Assembly (NCBI GenBank): GCA_903928755.1
Contig: CAIYSH010000366.1
Location: forward strand, 1-12,207
Source of the DNA: an uncultured Alphaproteobacteria bacterium
Lineage (GTDB): Bacteria; Pseudomonadota; Alphaproteobacteria; Caulobacterales; Caulobacteraceae
DNA length: 12,207 nucleotides
Reading direction: 5' to 3'
The notes under the pieces were generated by a model. That model did not search any database and was not told where the DNA came from. It saw only the letters and a program-made list of their open reading frames with translations. Both the position numbers and the translations under genes were made by a program. This document shows positions 6,386 through 12,207 of the stretch, piece after piece (positions within the stretch are counted from its first letter, which is position 1; each line of letters begins with the position of its first letter).

Positions 6386-6410
6386 CGGCGTCAGACAAGA
6401 AGACCCGATC

Positions 6411-7217
6411 ATGACCGAACCGACTGCAGCTCCTGCCGCAAAAAAGAGTGCTTTTCTGACGGAAACCGTAACCTGGACCCGGCACTGGACCGACAGGCTG
6501 TTCTCATTCCGGACGACCCGCGATCCGGCCTTCCGCTTTCAGAGCGGGCAGTTCGTGATGGTGGGGCTGGAAGTGGACGGAAAACCACTGCTTCGTGCCT
6601 ATTCCATTGCCAGTCCGTCCTGGCATGAGGAGCTGGAATTCTACTCCATCAAGGTGCCTGATGGTCCCCTGACCTCCAGGCTGCAGAATATCGAGGTGGG
6701 AGATCAGGTGCTGATCGGCCGCAAGCCGACGGGCACCCTGGTGCTGGATGGCCTGAAGCCCGGCAAGCGATTGTTCATGCTGGGCACCGGCACCGGACTG
6801 GCACCCTGGCTGAGCCTTGCCCGTGATCCTGAAGTCTATGACCGGTTTGAAGAGGTCATCGTCACCCATACCGTGCGTCAGGTTGCGGACCTGAACTACA
6901 GGGACATGTTCGAAACCGACCTGCCCAGGGATGAGATTCTGGGAGAGATCATCGGCGACAAGCTGCGGTATTATCCCACCGTAACCCGGGAGCCCTTCAA
7001 AACCCGGGGCCGGATCACGGATCTGATCGCGTCAGGGCAGATGTGTCGTGATCTGGGTCTTCCGGATCTGGACCCTGCCACAGATCGTCTGATGCTGTGT
7101 GGTGGACCGTCCGTATTGGCGGACCTCAAGGTCCTGCTTGAAAACAGAGGCTATAAGGAAGGCTCGCTCGCCGCCCCCGGAGACTATGTACTCGAGCGGG
7201 CATTTGTCGAAACCTGA
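6411..7217 (+). CDS. fpr: Ferredoxin/flavodoxin:NADP(+) reductase
   Basis: An FAD enzyme that moves electrons between NADPH and ferredoxin or flavodoxin. The protein has 268 residues, close to the roughly 260 of bacterial FNRs. The FAD-binding signature RAYS is at 62-65. The NADP-binding GTGTGLAP is at 125-132, MLCGGPSVL follows near 228, and the chain ends in YVLERAFVET, the extended C-terminus of the Azotobacter/Rhodobacter-type FNR rather than the short E. coli form. The start at 6411 follows AAGAAG and lies 25 bases after cysH. Being last in the sulfate assimilation operon, which lacks CysJ, it most plausibly supplies reduced ferredoxin to CysI; no ferredoxin gene is present in the window. 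FNRs also serve oxidative-stress and iron-sulfur functions, so a sole role in sulfite reduction is not proven. Confidence 0.93.
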   Translation: MTEPTAAPAAKKSAFLTETVTWTRHWTDRLFSFRTTRDPAFRFQSGQFVMVGLEVDGKPLLRAYSIASPSWHEELEFYSIKVPDGPLTSRLQNIEVGDQVLIGRKPTGTLVLDGLKPGKRLFMLGTGTGLAPWLSLARDPEVYDRFEEVIVTHTVRQVADLNYRDMFETDLPRDEILGEIIGDKLRYYPTVTREPFKTRGRITDLIASGQMCRDLGLPDLDPATDRLMLCGGPSVLADLKVLLENRGYKEGSLAAPGDYVLERAFVET

Positions 7218-7236
7218 AGCAGGCTCCGGCTTCAGG
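7213..7236. terminator. Hairpin shared by the convergent fpr and 3D-domain genes
   Basis: CCTGAAGC at 7213-7220 is perfectly complementary to GCTTCAGG at 7229-7236 around an eight-base loop. It covers the fpr stop codon and sits just beyond the stop of the opposing gene. The T-run is short: TTT follows on the minus strand and CTATTTCT trails on the plus strand, so it may work as a modest two-way terminator or RNA 3'-end stabiliser. The stem is certain; the function is inferred from its position. Confidence 0.55.
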
Positions 7237-7239
7237 GGC

Positions 7240-7731
7240 CTATTTCTGGCTGGGGGGACAGCCCTGGAATACCCCGACCGGACTGACCGACAACTGGGCG
7301 AGGTTCAGGCCGCGCAGGGCGGCCATGGAGGCTGCACTCATGCCGGTGAAGAGGTCTATGCGCGCGCCCTTGATGGAACCGCCGGTATCAGCAGCATACC
7401 AGTAGCCGTCATGGGCTGACCCATCGGGCATGGGCAGGCCTACCGTCTCCTTGATGAACAATACGCTGCGTTTCGGGATGACCCGGGTGTCGATCGCGGC
7501 CGTGCGCATGGCTACGACCCGGCAGCCGATGGAGTCCATGACCCCCACGCCCCTGGCTCCTGCATGATAGAGACTGGCCTTGAGCTTGTAGGTCGACGAC
7601 CCTGGCAGGGTGCCCGTCATGAGCCCGATCAGGACATCACCGATCGGGTCACTCTGTATCGGCTCTGCCCGGGTCGCGTTTGCCAGAAGAACAAGCGGCA
7701 ATGCGACCAGGGCGGCGAGGTGGCGTCCCAT
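7240..7731 (-). CDS. Secreted 3D-domain protein (MltA C-terminal-like fold)
   Basis: A 163-residue protein with an N-terminal signal peptide (about residues 1-22, hydrophobic core LAALVALPLVLLANA, cleavage probably after TRA). The mature part is a 3D domain, named for three conserved aspartates: Asp81 in AAIDTRVIP, Asp115 in ADTGGSIKG and Asp125 in RIDLF. This fold is the C-terminal domain of the lytic transglycosylase MltA and of resuscitation-promoting and YabE-like proteins, where it takes part in peptidoglycan cleavage or binding. No LysM, SH3 or MltA N-terminal domain is attached, so it is a stand-alone version acting in the periplasm. Cys70 and Cys158 could form a disulfide. The ATG at 7731 has AAGGA upstream. 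It is transcribed away from the GST gene and toward fpr; neither neighbour explains its role. Confidence 0.85.
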   Translation of the reverse strand: MGRHLAALVALPLVLLANATRAEPIQSDPIGDVLIGLMTGTLPGSSTYKLKASLYHAGARGVGVMDSIGCRVVAMRTAAIDTRVIPKRSVLFIKETVGLPMPDGSAHDGYWYAADTGGSIKGARIDLFTGMSAASMAALRGLNLAQLSVSPVGVFQGCPPSQK

Positions 7732-7809
7732 GATGGCGTCATCCTTCGTCCCTGTTCAACCGGATGTTTAGCCCGGCATTGGGCGTTTAACAACGGATTG
7801 GCCATCTTG

Positions 7810-7827
7810 AGCTCTGTTGCTAGAGCT
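7810..7827. repeat. Short inverted repeat upstream of the GST gene
   Basis: AGCTCT at 7810-7815 and AGAGCT at 7822-7827 form a perfect six-base inverted repeat with a six-base spacer, about 60 bases before the GST start in the divergent gap 7732-7886. It could be an operator or a chance palindrome. No clear promoter elements were found beside it. Confidence 0.25.
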
Positions 7828-7886
7828 TCAGGGAGGTTGGTCGGCTTTCCCAAATCCGGGCTTGCCAGTAATCCGGGGGCACAGAT

Positions 7887-8474
7887 TTGCGTATTTACGG
7901 CGACTCCATCTCGGGAAATTGCCTGAAGGTCAAATGGACGGCTGACCGTCTTGGGCAGCCCTATGAATGGGTCGAAACCGATGTTCTCAAGGGAGAAACC
8001 CGGACGGCCGAGTTCCTGGCGGTCAATCCGGCAGGCCAGGTGCCCTTGATCGTTCTGGACGATGGCCGGCCCCTGGCCCAGTCCAATGCCATCATCCTCC
8101 ACCTTGCCGAGGGATCTTCCCTGGTCCCTGTCGATGCCTACGACCGGGCCAGGATGCTGGAATGGATGTTCTGGGAACAGTACAGCCATGAGCCCTATGT
8201 GGCGGTGGCCAGGTTCCAGGTCCGCTATCTCGGCAAGCCGGTCTCAGACCTGGACCCTGGGCTGATGGTGCGCGGCAATGTGGCCCTGTCACGGATGGAG
8301 TCTGCCCTGATCGGCTCGTCCTTCCTGGTCGGACAGGCCTTCACCCTGGCCGATATTGCCCTGGTCGCCTATACGCGAATGGCCGGGGAGGGTGGTTTTG
8401 ATCTGGGACTTTATCCGGGTATTCAGGCCTGGATTGCGCGCGTAGAGGCGGAACTGGATCTTTCACCCCTTTGA
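7887..8474 (+). CDS. Glutathione S-transferase family protein
   Basis: A cytosolic protein of 195 residues with the two GST domains. The thioredoxin-like N-terminal domain begins with RIYGDSISGNCLKVKW, where Ser9 is a candidate glutathione-activating residue. It contains NPAGQVPLIVLDDG (47-60) with the cis-proline, and QSNAI (65-69), where Ser66 would contact the glutathione glutamyl group. The helical C-terminal domain carries the TLAD N-capping box within AFTLADIALVAYTRM. The conserved N-terminus forces the start to a TTG at 7887, as no in-frame ATG is near; GGGGG at 7875-7879 may act as a ribosome binding site. It is the first of three plus-strand genes, followed after 41 bases by the S1/P1-like gene. 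Substrates cannot be told from sequence, as bacterial GSTs vary widely. Confidence 0.9.
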   Translation: MRIYGDSISGNCLKVKWTADRLGQPYEWVETDVLKGETRTAEFLAVNPAGQVPLIVLDDGRPLAQSNAIILHLAEGSSLVPVDAYDRARMLEWMFWEQYSHEPYVAVARFQVRYLGKPVSDLDPGLMVRGNVALSRMESALIGSSFLVGQAFTLADIALVAYTRMAGEGGFDLGLYPGIQAWIARVEAELDLSPL

Positions 8475-8515
8475 GGTGCTTGCCTTCTGGCAGATTCCCC
8501 ACCACACCCCGGGAT

Positions 8516-9520
8516 ATGAAACGTCTTTTCCTTGTCCTGAGCCTGTCTTTAGGCCTGGTGCCGGTCGCCGCCCTTGCCTGGGGAGGGTCTGGCCACAGGA
8601 TGATTGGTCAGGTCGCCATCGAGTCCCTTCCCTCCGACCTGCCCGGCTTCCTGCGTAATCCCAGGGCGGCGACAGATGTCGGGGAGCTGGCCCGCGAGCC
8701 TGATCGCTGGAAGGGGGCCGGAAAGGTTCATGACCAGAACCGCGATCCAGGGCATTTTGTGGACCTGTCAGATGACGGGACCATACTGGGTGGCCCTCGT
8801 CTGGAAAACCTGCCGACGACCCGCAAGGACTATGAGGCTGCCCTCAAGGCCGCGGGAACCAACAGCTGGGATGCCGGTTATCTGCCCTATTCGATCCTGG
8901 AGACCCAGCAGCAACTGACCAAGGATTTCGCCTATTGGCGGGTCACAGTCGCGGCGGAGCGGCGGGAACGGAACCCGGCGCACCGGGCCTGGCTCAAGGC
9001 AGACCTGGCCAGACGCGAAGACCTGATCCTGTCGACCCTCGGGCAATTGTCGCACTATGTCGGCGATGGATCCCAGCCCCTGCATGTGACGGTCCATTAT
9101 AACGGCTGGGGCGATTTTCCAGATCCCAAGGGATACACGACCAACCGGGTGCACGGTCCGTTTGAAAGTGACTTCGTGGCCGCCAATATCAGCCTGCGGG
9201 ATGTGCGGGGTGCCATGTTGCCGCTGAAACCGGCGACCGGTCCGCTGGAAGCCCGTATTGCAGCCTATCTGGTGGCGACGGGCCGATCGGTCATTCCATT
9301 CTATGAGCTTGAGAAACAGGGTGGGTTTCAGGGCGCTGATCCCAGAGGTGTGGCCTTTGCGCTTACGGGCCTGTCGACCGGGGCCAGTGAGTTCCGGGAC
9401 CTGATTGTCGAGGCCTGGAGAACGTCACCCAGGATGACTGTCGGCTGGCCTGCCGTCAGTCTGGCGGATGTGGAGTCCGGTCGCGTCGATGCCTATCTGG
9501 CCCTCTACAGCAAGGATTGA
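8516..9520 (+). CDS. Secreted zinc enzyme of the S1/P1 nuclease - phospholipase C superfamily
   Basis: A 334-residue exported protein with a signal peptide (residues 1-21, KRLFLVLSLSLGLVPVAALA). Cleavage would leave Trp22 as the first residue, as the fold requires, since the N-terminal Trp binds zinc. The ligand set is complete: Trp22 and His27 (WGGSGH), Asp63 (EPDRW), His80 (PGHFVD), His180, Asp184 and His190 (SHYVGDGSQPLH), then His213 and Glu217 (VHGPFE). This trinuclear zinc site cleaves phosphodiesters in single-stranded nucleic acids (S1/P1 type) or phospholipids (PLC type). His6 in mature numbering matches P1 nuclease, whereas the last ligand is Glu, as in Bacillus PLC, instead of Asp. 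The ATG at 8516 was chosen for the signal peptide, although its ribosome binding site is poor. It lies five bases ahead of folD. The substrate remains open. Confidence 0.87.
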   Translation: MKRLFLVLSLSLGLVPVAALAWGGSGHRMIGQVAIESLPSDLPGFLRNPRAATDVGELAREPDRWKGAGKVHDQNRDPGHFVDLSDDGTILGGPRLENLPTTRKDYEAALKAAGTNSWDAGYLPYSILETQQQLTKDFAYWRVTVAAERRERNPAHRAWLKADLARREDLILSTLGQLSHYVGDGSQPLHVTVHYNGWGDFPDPKGYTTNRVHGPFESDFVAANISLRDVRGAMLPLKPATGPLEARIAAYLVATGRSVIPFYELEKQGGFQGADPRGVAFALTGLSTGASEFRDLIVEAWRTSPRMTVGWPAVSLADVESGRVDAYLALYSKD

Positions 9521-9525
9521 GACCC

Positions 9526-10425
9526 ATGGCCCAAGCCCGGATCATCGATGGTCGCGCAACGGCGGAGCGCCTTCGCGCTGACCTTGCCGTGGAAGTGGCG
9601 CGGCTCAAGTCCGAACACGGGTTAACCCCTGGCCTGGCTGTAATCCTGGTTGGCGATGATGGGGCCAGCCAGGTCTATGTCCGCTCCAAGGGGGAACAGT
9701 CCAGGGCCGCCGGCATGCATTCGGTGACCCATATCCTGCCCGCTGGAACCTCCCAGACCGAGCTTCTGGCCCTGGTTCGCCATCTGAACGGTGATCCTGC
9801 CATTCACGGCATTCTCGTCCAGTTGCCGCTGCCAGCAGGGCTGGATGAAAAGGCGATTATCCAGGCCATAGATCCGGACAAGGATGTGGATGGCCTTCAT
9901 GTGATCAATGCCGGGCGGCTCTCGCAGGGTGTGCCCTGTCTGGCGCCCTGCACGCCGGTGGGCTGCATGATCCTGCTGCGCGAAACCCTCGGGCAGGACC
10001 TTTCCGGCAAGCGTGCCGTGGTGATCGGGCGATCTGTCCTTGTGGGACGCCCTGTGGCGCAGCTTCTCCTGCAGGCAGATTGCACGGTCACGATTGCCCA
10101 TTCCAGAACCCGGGATCTGGCGTCAGTCTGCCGCGAGGCCGATATCCTGGTGGCGGCTGCCGGGCGCGCCCAGATGGTCAAGGCCGACTGGCTGAAGCCG
10201 GGGGTGACCGTGATCGATGTCGGCACCAATCCGGTGCCGTTCCGGGACCCCGTCAAGGCTGCAGCGGGCAGGACCCGGCTGGTGGGTGATGTGGATTACA
10301 AGGCGGCCCTGGACGTGGCCCATGCCATAACCCCCGTGCCAGGAGGCGTGGGGCCCATGACGGTCGCCTGTCTGCTGGTCAATACGGTCATGGCGGCCAA
10401 GCGCATCGCCGGACTGAAGGCCTAA
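9526..10425 (+). CDS. folD: Bifunctional methylenetetrahydrofolate dehydrogenase/cyclohydrolase
   Basis: Interconverts 5,10-methylene-, methenyl- and 10-formyl-tetrahydrofolate, supplying one-carbon units for purines and formyl-methionine; NADP-linked and cytosolic. At 299 residues it has the usual FolD length. Tyr51 and Lys55 (QVYVRSK) are the active-site pair. Gln99 and Asp122 belong to ILVQLPLP and PDKDVDGLH. PCTPVG lies near residue 150. The Rossmann motif VVIGRSVLVGRPVAQLLL and the C-terminal ITPVPGGVGPMT are both typical. The ATG at 9526 is preceded by AAGGA nine bases earlier, within the last codons of the preceding gene, and the gap between the genes is only five bases, so they are probably co-transcribed. 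There is no obvious functional link to that secreted zinc enzyme. Confidence 0.97.
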   Translation: MAQARIIDGRATAERLRADLAVEVARLKSEHGLTPGLAVILVGDDGASQVYVRSKGEQSRAAGMHSVTHILPAGTSQTELLALVRHLNGDPAIHGILVQLPLPAGLDEKAIIQAIDPDKDVDGLHVINAGRLSQGVPCLAPCTPVGCMILLRETLGQDLSGKRAVVIGRSVLVGRPVAQLLLQADCTVTIAHSRTRDLASVCREADILVAAAGRAQMVKADWLKPGVTVIDVGTNPVPFRDPVKAAAGRTRLVGDVDYKAALDVAHAITPVPGGVGPMTVACLLVNTVMAAKRIAGLKA

Positions 10426-10427
10426 AA

Positions 10428-10463
10428 CCTGGTCCGGGGAACGCGATTGCGGATCGGAACAGG
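10428..10463. terminator. Possible two-way terminator between folD and the lipoprotein gene
   Basis: CCTGGTCCG at 10428-10436 pairs with CGGAACAGG at 10455-10463 with one mismatch around an 18-base loop, filling the 40-base gap between two convergent genes. There is no T-run, so function is uncertain. The gap shares the words GGAACGCG and GCTCTAG with the other convergent gap near 1155-1168. Confidence 0.3.
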
Positions 10464-10465
10464 CT

Positions 10466-11086
10466 CTAGGGCGTTTGCAGGCTGGTATTTGTATCGGCAA
10501 CGACTTTTGTCAGGGTTTCGCCAACCGCCTGGTTGAAGGCGGTGACGATGGATGAGACCCGGTTCCCCCTTGCCCTTTGGGCAAACGACAGGGTCTCATC
10601 CCTGACCAGTGCCCGGTCAGAGTTGCGGATCAGGACGAGGTGGACCTCGATGCGCACTTCGGGTGCCGCCCGCGGGCCATGGTCATAGGCCGCTTCGAAC
10701 CTCTGAACGTCGAGCCTCAGCGTGTAGTCGGCCTTGGCCGGCTCGCCGCGCGCAATCAGACGGGCAGGCCCCGGCCCGGCATTGAAGGTGGAGACGAGGG
10801 CTTCATTGAACAGGGTGTCGGCCTGCTGGGCCCAGCGGGATTGGGCCAGATAGGCAACTTCCGAGCCTGTGACCGTGAGAATTCTGTCTCCTGCGGCCGC
10901 GGCTGTAAAAGTTCCGGCTGCCCGCAGGACACCAACCTTCGGCCCGGTTCCAATACTGCTTGAAGTCTCGTTGTGCGGTCCGTCAAAACGATAGAGCTGC
11001 GCGGGCTTGGTTTTGGGAAAGACCGTAATGCAGCCACCAACACCCAGAGCCAGAACAAGGACGAGGAGTTTCGCAATCCGGTTCAT
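10466..11086 (-). CDS. ABC-type transport auxiliary lipoprotein (PqiC/YmbA-like)
   Basis: A 206-residue outer-envelope lipoprotein. The N-terminus is a lipoprotein signal peptide with lipobox LGVGGC, making Cys19 the acylated residue. The rest resembles the ABC_trans_aux (DUF330) family of PqiC/YmbA: an early YRFDGP strand, then VTGSEVAYLAQSRWAQQADTLF around residues 72-93, followed by alternating strands and helices. Such lipoproteins accompany MCE transport systems, where they likely help link the inner-membrane MCE protein to the outer membrane. Its ATG overlaps the stop of the MCE gene by four bases, so translation is coupled and it is the last gene of that operon. The exact lipid substrate is unknown. 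The gene name is left blank because Mla- and Pqi-type systems cannot be separated here. Confidence 0.88.
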   Translation of the reverse strand: MNRIAKLLVLVLALGVGGCITVFPKTKPAQLYRFDGPHNETSSSIGTGPKVGVLRAAGTFTAAAAGDRILTVTGSEVAYLAQSRWAQQADTLFNEALVSTFNAGPGPARLIARGEPAKADYTLRLDVQRFEAAYDHGPRAAPEVRIEVHLVLIRNSDRALVRDETLSFAQRARGNRVSSIVTAFNQAVGETLTKVVADTNTSLQTP

Positions 11087-12021
11087 GGCTTGATCTCTTT
11101 TTCGGTGGCCGATGACTTGCCCACGAGGGCCTGCGGGTTCGATTCCAGTTCGCGCACCAATCGGTCGAGGGACTGGGCCGTGGACTGGAGCGAACTGACA
11201 GCTGCCGTCAGTTGTGGCAGGCCAGTTGTCACAAACTCATTGGCAGGACCATCCAGCCTGCCCATCACGTTGCGCAGATCCTTGGCTGCGCTTTGTGCTT
11301 CGACGGCAGCATCGGTCATGGACTTGAGGCTGCGCTTTCCGTCATTGTCTACAAGCGACTGGCTCGCCGCTGAAAGCGCCGTAATCTGCTGGGCGGCGGC
11401 ATCAATGTTCTGAAGTGCGGACTGTGCATCCCCGATCAATTGCTTCTTTGACGCCAGTTCGGCCGTGACGGCCTGGGTTTCGCCAAGCGCCTTGCCAAAA
11501 GTCTTGATGTTCTGGTCTGACAGGACACGATTGACCCTGTCGAGGGCTTCGACCGTCCGGGCCAGAACCGTGCCGCCACCTTCCAGAAGGTCAGACAGGG
11601 CACTGCGTCGTGACAGGATCAGGGGGATCTTGCCGAGAGGAGTTTCGTCTTTAAGCAGGGGTTGGCGCGGCGATCCGGCAGATATCTGAATGAAACTGAC
11701 GCCGGTAATGCCCTGGGGCTCGATGGTTGCGTAGGAATCGGCCCTGACCGGCACCTCCGAACCCATGCGGACATGCGCCGTAACGTTCATCGGATTGGCC
11801 TTGCTCAGCTCGATCTTGGTGATTTCACCGACCTTGATCCCGTTGAACCGGACCTCACCCCCCTGGCTGAGCCCGTTGATCGGCCCCGGAAAATTGATGT
11901 CGTAGAGATTGTAGTCCCGGTTCAGGCTGACCCTGGCCAGCCAGACAGAGAAAATGACCACCCCAAAGAACAGCAGGAGGGTCGACAGGCCGACAACAGC
12001 ATAGTTTGCGTCTTTTTCCAT
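11083..12021 (-). CDS. MCE (MlaD-like) family lipid-transport protein
   Basis: Substrate-binding component of an ABC-type lipid transporter, anchored in the inner membrane with its bulk in the periplasm. The 312-residue protein has one membrane helix (about 8-30, YAVVGLSTLLLFFGVVIFSV). It is followed by an MCE domain (about 40-117) with GLSQGGEVRFNGIKVGEI and the strand GITGVSFIQI, then a long alpha-helical, probably coiled-coil tail (about 140-295, rich in Ala, Gln, Ser and Leu). MCE domains form hexameric rings that carry phospholipids; the long tail fits the PqiB/Mce1-like tunnel-forming type better than short E. coli MlaD. The start is the ATG at 12021, overlapping the ATPase stop by one base (TGATG); a TTG directly before it is not needed. 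The 3' end overlaps the lipoprotein gene by four bases. Confidence 0.92.
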   Translation of the reverse strand: MEKDANYAVVGLSTLLLFFGVVIFSVWLARVSLNRDYNLYDINFPGPINGLSQGGEVRFNGIKVGEITKIELSKANPMNVTAHVRMGSEVPVRADSYATIEPQGITGVSFIQISAGSPRQPLLKDETPLGKIPLILSRRSALSDLLEGGGTVLARTVEALDRVNRVLSDQNIKTFGKALGETQAVTAELASKKQLIGDAQSALQNIDAAAQQITALSAASQSLVDNDGKRSLKSMTDAAVEAQSAAKDLRNVMGRLDGPANEFVTTGLPQLTAAVSSLQSTAQSLDRLVRELESNPQALVGKSSATEKEIKP

Positions 12022-12207
12022 CAAGCGAGAGTCCGGTGTTTTTGGCCCGCCGCACGGCCGCGCGGCCCCAGGAAATATTCCCGAATCCAGGGGTGATCAG
12101 ACTGCTCCAGGGTTTCCACCGGGGCGACGGCGACCACCTTCCTGTCGGCCAGCACGGCGACACGGTCGGTAATCGTATAGAGGCTGTCCAGGTCGTGCGT
12201 GATCATG
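12021..12207 (-). CDS. ABC transporter ATP-binding protein, MlaF-like (C-terminal part only)
   Basis: Only the last 61 residues and the stop are inside the window; the gene runs off the right edge. The visible start of the segment, MITHDLDSLYTITDRVAVLADRKVV, is the H-loop region of an ABC ATPase, with the switch histidine in ITHDL. It is followed by the usual tail with HPWIREYFLGPRG, typical of MlaF-type proteins. The methionine at 12206 is internal, not the start. Its stop codon shares one base with the MCE start. In this operon type the order is normally permease, ATPase, MCE protein, lipoprotein, so the permease should lie just to the right. The protein would power lipid movement between inner and outer membrane. 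Confidence 0.9.
   Translation of the reverse strand, partial: MITHDLDSLYTITDRVAVLADRKVVAVAPVETLEQSDHPWIREYFLGPRGRAAGQKHRTLA

Noticed and set aside
6285..6410. Upstream extension of fpr by 42 codons
   Set aside because: It overlaps the end of cysH in another frame; the FNR sequence begins after the ATG at 6411.

Overview
The window looks like chromosomal DNA of an alphaproteobacterium, most likely Caulobacterales (Caulobacter, Phenylobacterium or Brevundimonas type). This rests on moderately high GC, GC-rich codon use, and the order siroheme methyltransferase - DUF2849 - CysI - DUF934 - CysH - ferredoxin:NADP reductase. The genus is an inference. Apart from the left end, most of the window is dense, ordinary core-genome coding sequence.

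Left end (1-636): about 535 bp without a convincing complete gene, clearly more AT-rich than the rest, with several direct and inverted copies of an AATTCCCTG word. It abuts the 3' end of a minus-strand tRNA-Lys(CTT), a classic attachment point for integrative elements, so it may be the end of an island that continues to the left. Next come a short Hpt phosphotransfer protein (709-1056, +) and, convergent with it, a GcvA-like LysR regulator (1165-2121, -).

Centre (2296-7217, +): a tight assimilatory sulfate reduction operon diverging from the LysR gene. It encodes a stand-alone SUMT for siroheme, the small DUF2849 protein, the sulfite reductase hemoprotein CysI, a DUF934 protein, a CysH-type reductase with the iron-sulfur signature of APS reductases, and a ferredoxin/flavodoxin:NADP(+) reductase. 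Junctions are overlaps or short gaps. No CysJ is present in the operon, so the reductase at its end probably feeds electrons to CysI through a ferredoxin.

Right half: a secreted 3D-domain protein (7240-7731, -) converges with the operon across a shared hairpin. A divergent plus-strand set follows: a GST read from a TTG codon, a secreted zinc enzyme of the S1/P1 nuclease-phospholipase C superfamily, and folD, separated by 41 and 5 nt. Facing folD on the minus strand is the distal part of an MCE/Mla-type lipid transport operon (ATPase C-terminus, MCE protein, auxiliary lipoprotein), coupled by 1-bp and 4-bp overlaps; its promoter-proximal part lies beyond the right edge.

I found no CRISPR array, phage module, toxin-antitoxin pair, defence locus or biosynthetic cluster. 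The items most worth a second look are the repeat-bearing flank at the tRNA, the two uncharacterised proteins embedded in the sulfite reductase operon, and the mixed zinc-ligand set of the S1/P1-like enzyme.
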